A stretch of DNA of 8,528 nt, taken from the NCBI GenBank assembly GCA_030613765.1, contig JAUWLI010000111.1:1-8528 (forward strand), read 5' to 3'. The notes below the pieces were generated by a model. It was not told the origin of the DNA. It did not search any database and saw only the letters and a list, made by a program, of their open reading frames with translations. Source of the stretch: Phycisphaerae bacterium (GTDB taxonomy: Bacteria > Planctomycetota > Phycisphaerae > Sedimentisphaerales > SG8-4). A program made the translations under genes and the position numbers. This document shows, one piece after another, positions 6,670-8,528 of the stretch. How positions within the stretch are numbered: position 1 is the stretch's first letter; each line of letters opens with the position of its first letter.

Positions 6670-8528
6670 ATGTGTGGCATAGTAGCTTATCTGGGTAAAA
6701 AGGTTGCACAACCGATTCTCATAGAGGGACTAAAACGTCTGGAGTATCGGGGATACGACTCAGCCGGTGTGGCGCTTCTGGGCAGCGGTGCGATAAGGAT
6801 CAAAAAGACCAGCGGCAGGATAAGCGTTCTGGAAGAGATTTTAGATGAACCTGCTGCCGCTGAGACGTTCGGCATCGGCCATACACGCTGGGCTACGCAC
6901 GGTAAGCCGAACGCCGTCAACGCACATCCGCACCTCGACTATACAGGCAAAATAGCCGTTGTTCACAACGGCATTATCGAAAACTACAGCACACTGAAGA
7001 CGTGGCTGAAAAATGAAGGGGCTGAGTTTGCCAGCGAAACCGACACCGAAGTGATAGCAAACTTAATCGGCTATTTCTATGCGAAAGACGATGAGGGAAA
7101 GGGTAAAAATCAATCCGATGGTCAGAACAAATTTGAATGGGCGGTTCAGCGGGCTCTTGGCGAGCTGCACGGCACCTTTGGCCTGGCGATTGTGTGCTCA
7201 GAGTTTCCTGATACGCTCATCGGTGCCAAAAGAGGTAGCCCCCTGATTTTGGGAGTTGGTGATAACGAATATATCCTCGCTTCGGATGCGGCTGCAATCG
7301 TAGAGCATACAACTCAGGCGATATATCTTGCCGACAACGAGATGGTTACTGTCGGCCCGGATGGCTTTCACACCAAAACGAATGACAATATTGCTGTCGC
7401 CAAGGACCTGACTGAAATCGAATTTTCATTGGAACAAATCGAGCTGGGCGGCTTCCAGCATCACATGCTTAAAGAAATTTCTGAGCAGCCGACAGCTTTG
7501 AACACTTGTATGGGCGGTAGAATCGATAAGCAAAACGCAAAAATTAAACTTGGCGGCATAGACGAATACCTGCGTGAGATGACACGCACAAAACACCTTA
7601 TCCTCACTGCCTGCGGTACCGCATTCCACGCCGGCCTCGTGGGAGAATTCCTGTTTGAGCAGTTGGCACGTATCCCGACGGATACCGAGTACGCCAGTGA
7701 ATTTCGATATCGCAATCCAATCATTGAGGATGGCACCGTCGTTATATCAATAAGCCAATCGGGCGAAACTGCCGATACTCTTGCGGCGGTAGAGCAGGCC
7801 AAGGAACGAGGTGCGACGGTGCTCGGTATTGTCAACGTCGTCGGCTCTTCCATAGCCAGGGCAACCGACGCGGGGATATATCTTCATGCCGGCCCGGAAA
7901 TCGGTGTTGCCAGCACAAAGGCATTTACCGCTCAGGTGGCGGTGATGACAATGCTGGCCATTGAACTGGGCAGAAGAAGGCATATAAGCAGTGACGATGC
8001 AGTCAGGTACATCGACCAGCTTTCCCAAATACCTGATAAGATAAGCCAAATATTGCAGCAGTCCGACCATATTAAAGAGATAGCCTCAGCAAATATCGAT
8101 AAGGACAACTGGCTTTTCTTAGGCCGCGGCTTTAATTACCCGGTTGCCCTTGAAGGGGCTCTGAAACTGAAGGAAATAAGTTATATTCACGCTGAGGGTT
8201 TGCCCGCTGCGGAGATGAAGCACGGCCCGATTGCTTTAATTGCTGACGACATGCCAGCGGTTTTTATTGCCACGACCGGACCGCAATATGACAAAATTAT
8301 GGGCAACATCGAGGAAGTGCGGGCACGAGGCGGGAAAATTATCGCCGTAGCAACAGAAGGGGATGAGAATATCAAAGAACACGCCGACCATTTAATTACT
8401 ATCCCGGATGTGCCGGAGCTTTTGCAGCCGTTGCTGACCGTTGTGCCGCTGCAACTGCTCGCCTATCATGCGGCTGTGCTTCGCGGCCACGATGTTGACA
8501 AACCTCGAAACCTTGCAAAAAGCGTTAC
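6670..8528 (+). CDS. glmS: Glutamine-fructose-6-phosphate aminotransferase (isomerizing), 3' end just outside the window
   Basis: Makes glucosamine 6-phosphate from fructose 6-phosphate and glutamine, the first committed step towards UDP-GlcNAc for peptidoglycan, lipopolysaccharide and other glycans. The protein begins MCGIVAYLG; Cys2 becomes the N-terminal nucleophile of the class II glutaminase domain after Met removal. That domain continues with RLEYRGYDSAGVA, GHTRWATHGKPN and VVHNGIIENY. The isomerase half has two SIS domains: TACGTAFHAG, then SQSGETADT (362-370) and ASTKAFTAQ (414-422), then LEGALKLKEISYIHAEG. E502, H518 and K617 align with E. coli E488, H504 and K603. The constant +14 offset from E. 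coli numbering comes from the retained Met plus about 13 extra residues, mainly at about 138-156. The last visible codons give KPRNLAKSV, so only a few residues and the stop are missing; full length should be near 622. AAGGA (6657-6661) lies 8 nt before the ATG. Confidence 0.97.
   Translation, partial: MCGIVAYLGKKVAQPILIEGLKRLEYRGYDSAGVALLGSGAIRIKKTSGRISVLEEILDEPAAAETFGIGHTRWATHGKPNAVNAHPHLDYTGKIAVVHNGIIENYSTLKTWLKNEGAEFASETDTEVIANLIGYFYAKDDEGKGKNQSDGQNKFEWAVQRALGELHGTFGLAIVCSEFPDTLIGAKRGSPLILGVGDNEYILASDAAAIVEHTTQAIYLADNEMVTVGPDGFHTKTNDNIAVAKDLTEIEFSLEQIELGGFQHHMLKEISEQPTALNTCMGGRIDKQNAKIKLGGIDEYLREMTRTKHLILTACGTAFHAGLVGEFLFEQLARIPTDTEYASEFRYRNPIIEDGTVVISISQSGETADTLAAVEQAKERGATVLGIVNVVGSSIARATDAGIYLHAGPEIGVASTKAFTAQVAVMTMLAIELGRRRHISSDDAVRYIDQLSQIPDKISQILQQSDHIKEIASANIDKDNWLFLGRGFNYPVALEGALKLKEISYIHAEGLPAAEMKHGPIALIADDMPAVFIATTGPQYDKIMGNIEEVRARGGKIIAVATEGDENIKEHADHLITIPDVPELLQPLLTVVPLQLLAYHAAVLRGHDVDKPRNLAKSV

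Overview
The window reads like chromosomal DNA of a Planctomycetota bacterium, most likely of the Phycisphaerae/Sedimentisphaerales type. That is an inference from recalled family resemblance, not from a search. The main grounds are the membrane-anchored protein at 1605-2984, whose middle and C-terminal sequence match a family I know chiefly from planctomycetes, the metallopeptidase with an added C-terminal beta-rich module, and a moderate base composition. No tRNA, rRNA, CRISPR array, insertion sequence, prophage gene or toxin-antitoxin pair was seen. Seven protein genes fill the window, and both edge genes are cut by its ends.

Left part, plus strand: the 3' portion of a zinc metallopeptidase gene (1-1503), then a one-TM-helix protein of unknown role with a pseudopilin-like tail (1605-2984), then glnA, a class I glutamine synthetase (3142-4470), and a GNAT acetyltransferase 37 nt after it (4508-4981). 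The gaps before the second gene and before glnA carry the same 60-nt element (45/60 identical, no gaps, starts exactly 1500 nt apart), read here as a shared promoter type. glnA and the GNAT gene are probably co-transcribed.

Middle, minus strand: hisH and hisF (6384 down to 5009) overlap by one base (TAATG) and encode the two subunits of imidazole glycerol phosphate synthase. They converge on the GNAT gene with only 27 nt between the stops and no convincing terminator. No other his gene is in view.

Right part: a 285-nt intergenic region with divergent candidate promoters separates hisH from glmS (6670-8528, plus strand), glucosamine-6-phosphate synthase. glmS is complete except for its last few codons and has a polar insertion of about 12 residues in the glutaminase domain.

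The recognised enzymes share a glutamine theme. GlnA makes glutamine, and HisH (class I triad amidotransferase) and GlmS (class II N-terminal-Cys amidotransferase) consume its amide nitrogen for histidine/purine and amino-sugar synthesis. Whether this neighbourhood is meaningful cannot be judged from one window. I see no clear sign of an undescribed defence or mobile system; the points most worth checking are the duplicated promoter-like element and the two large uncharacterised proteins on the left.
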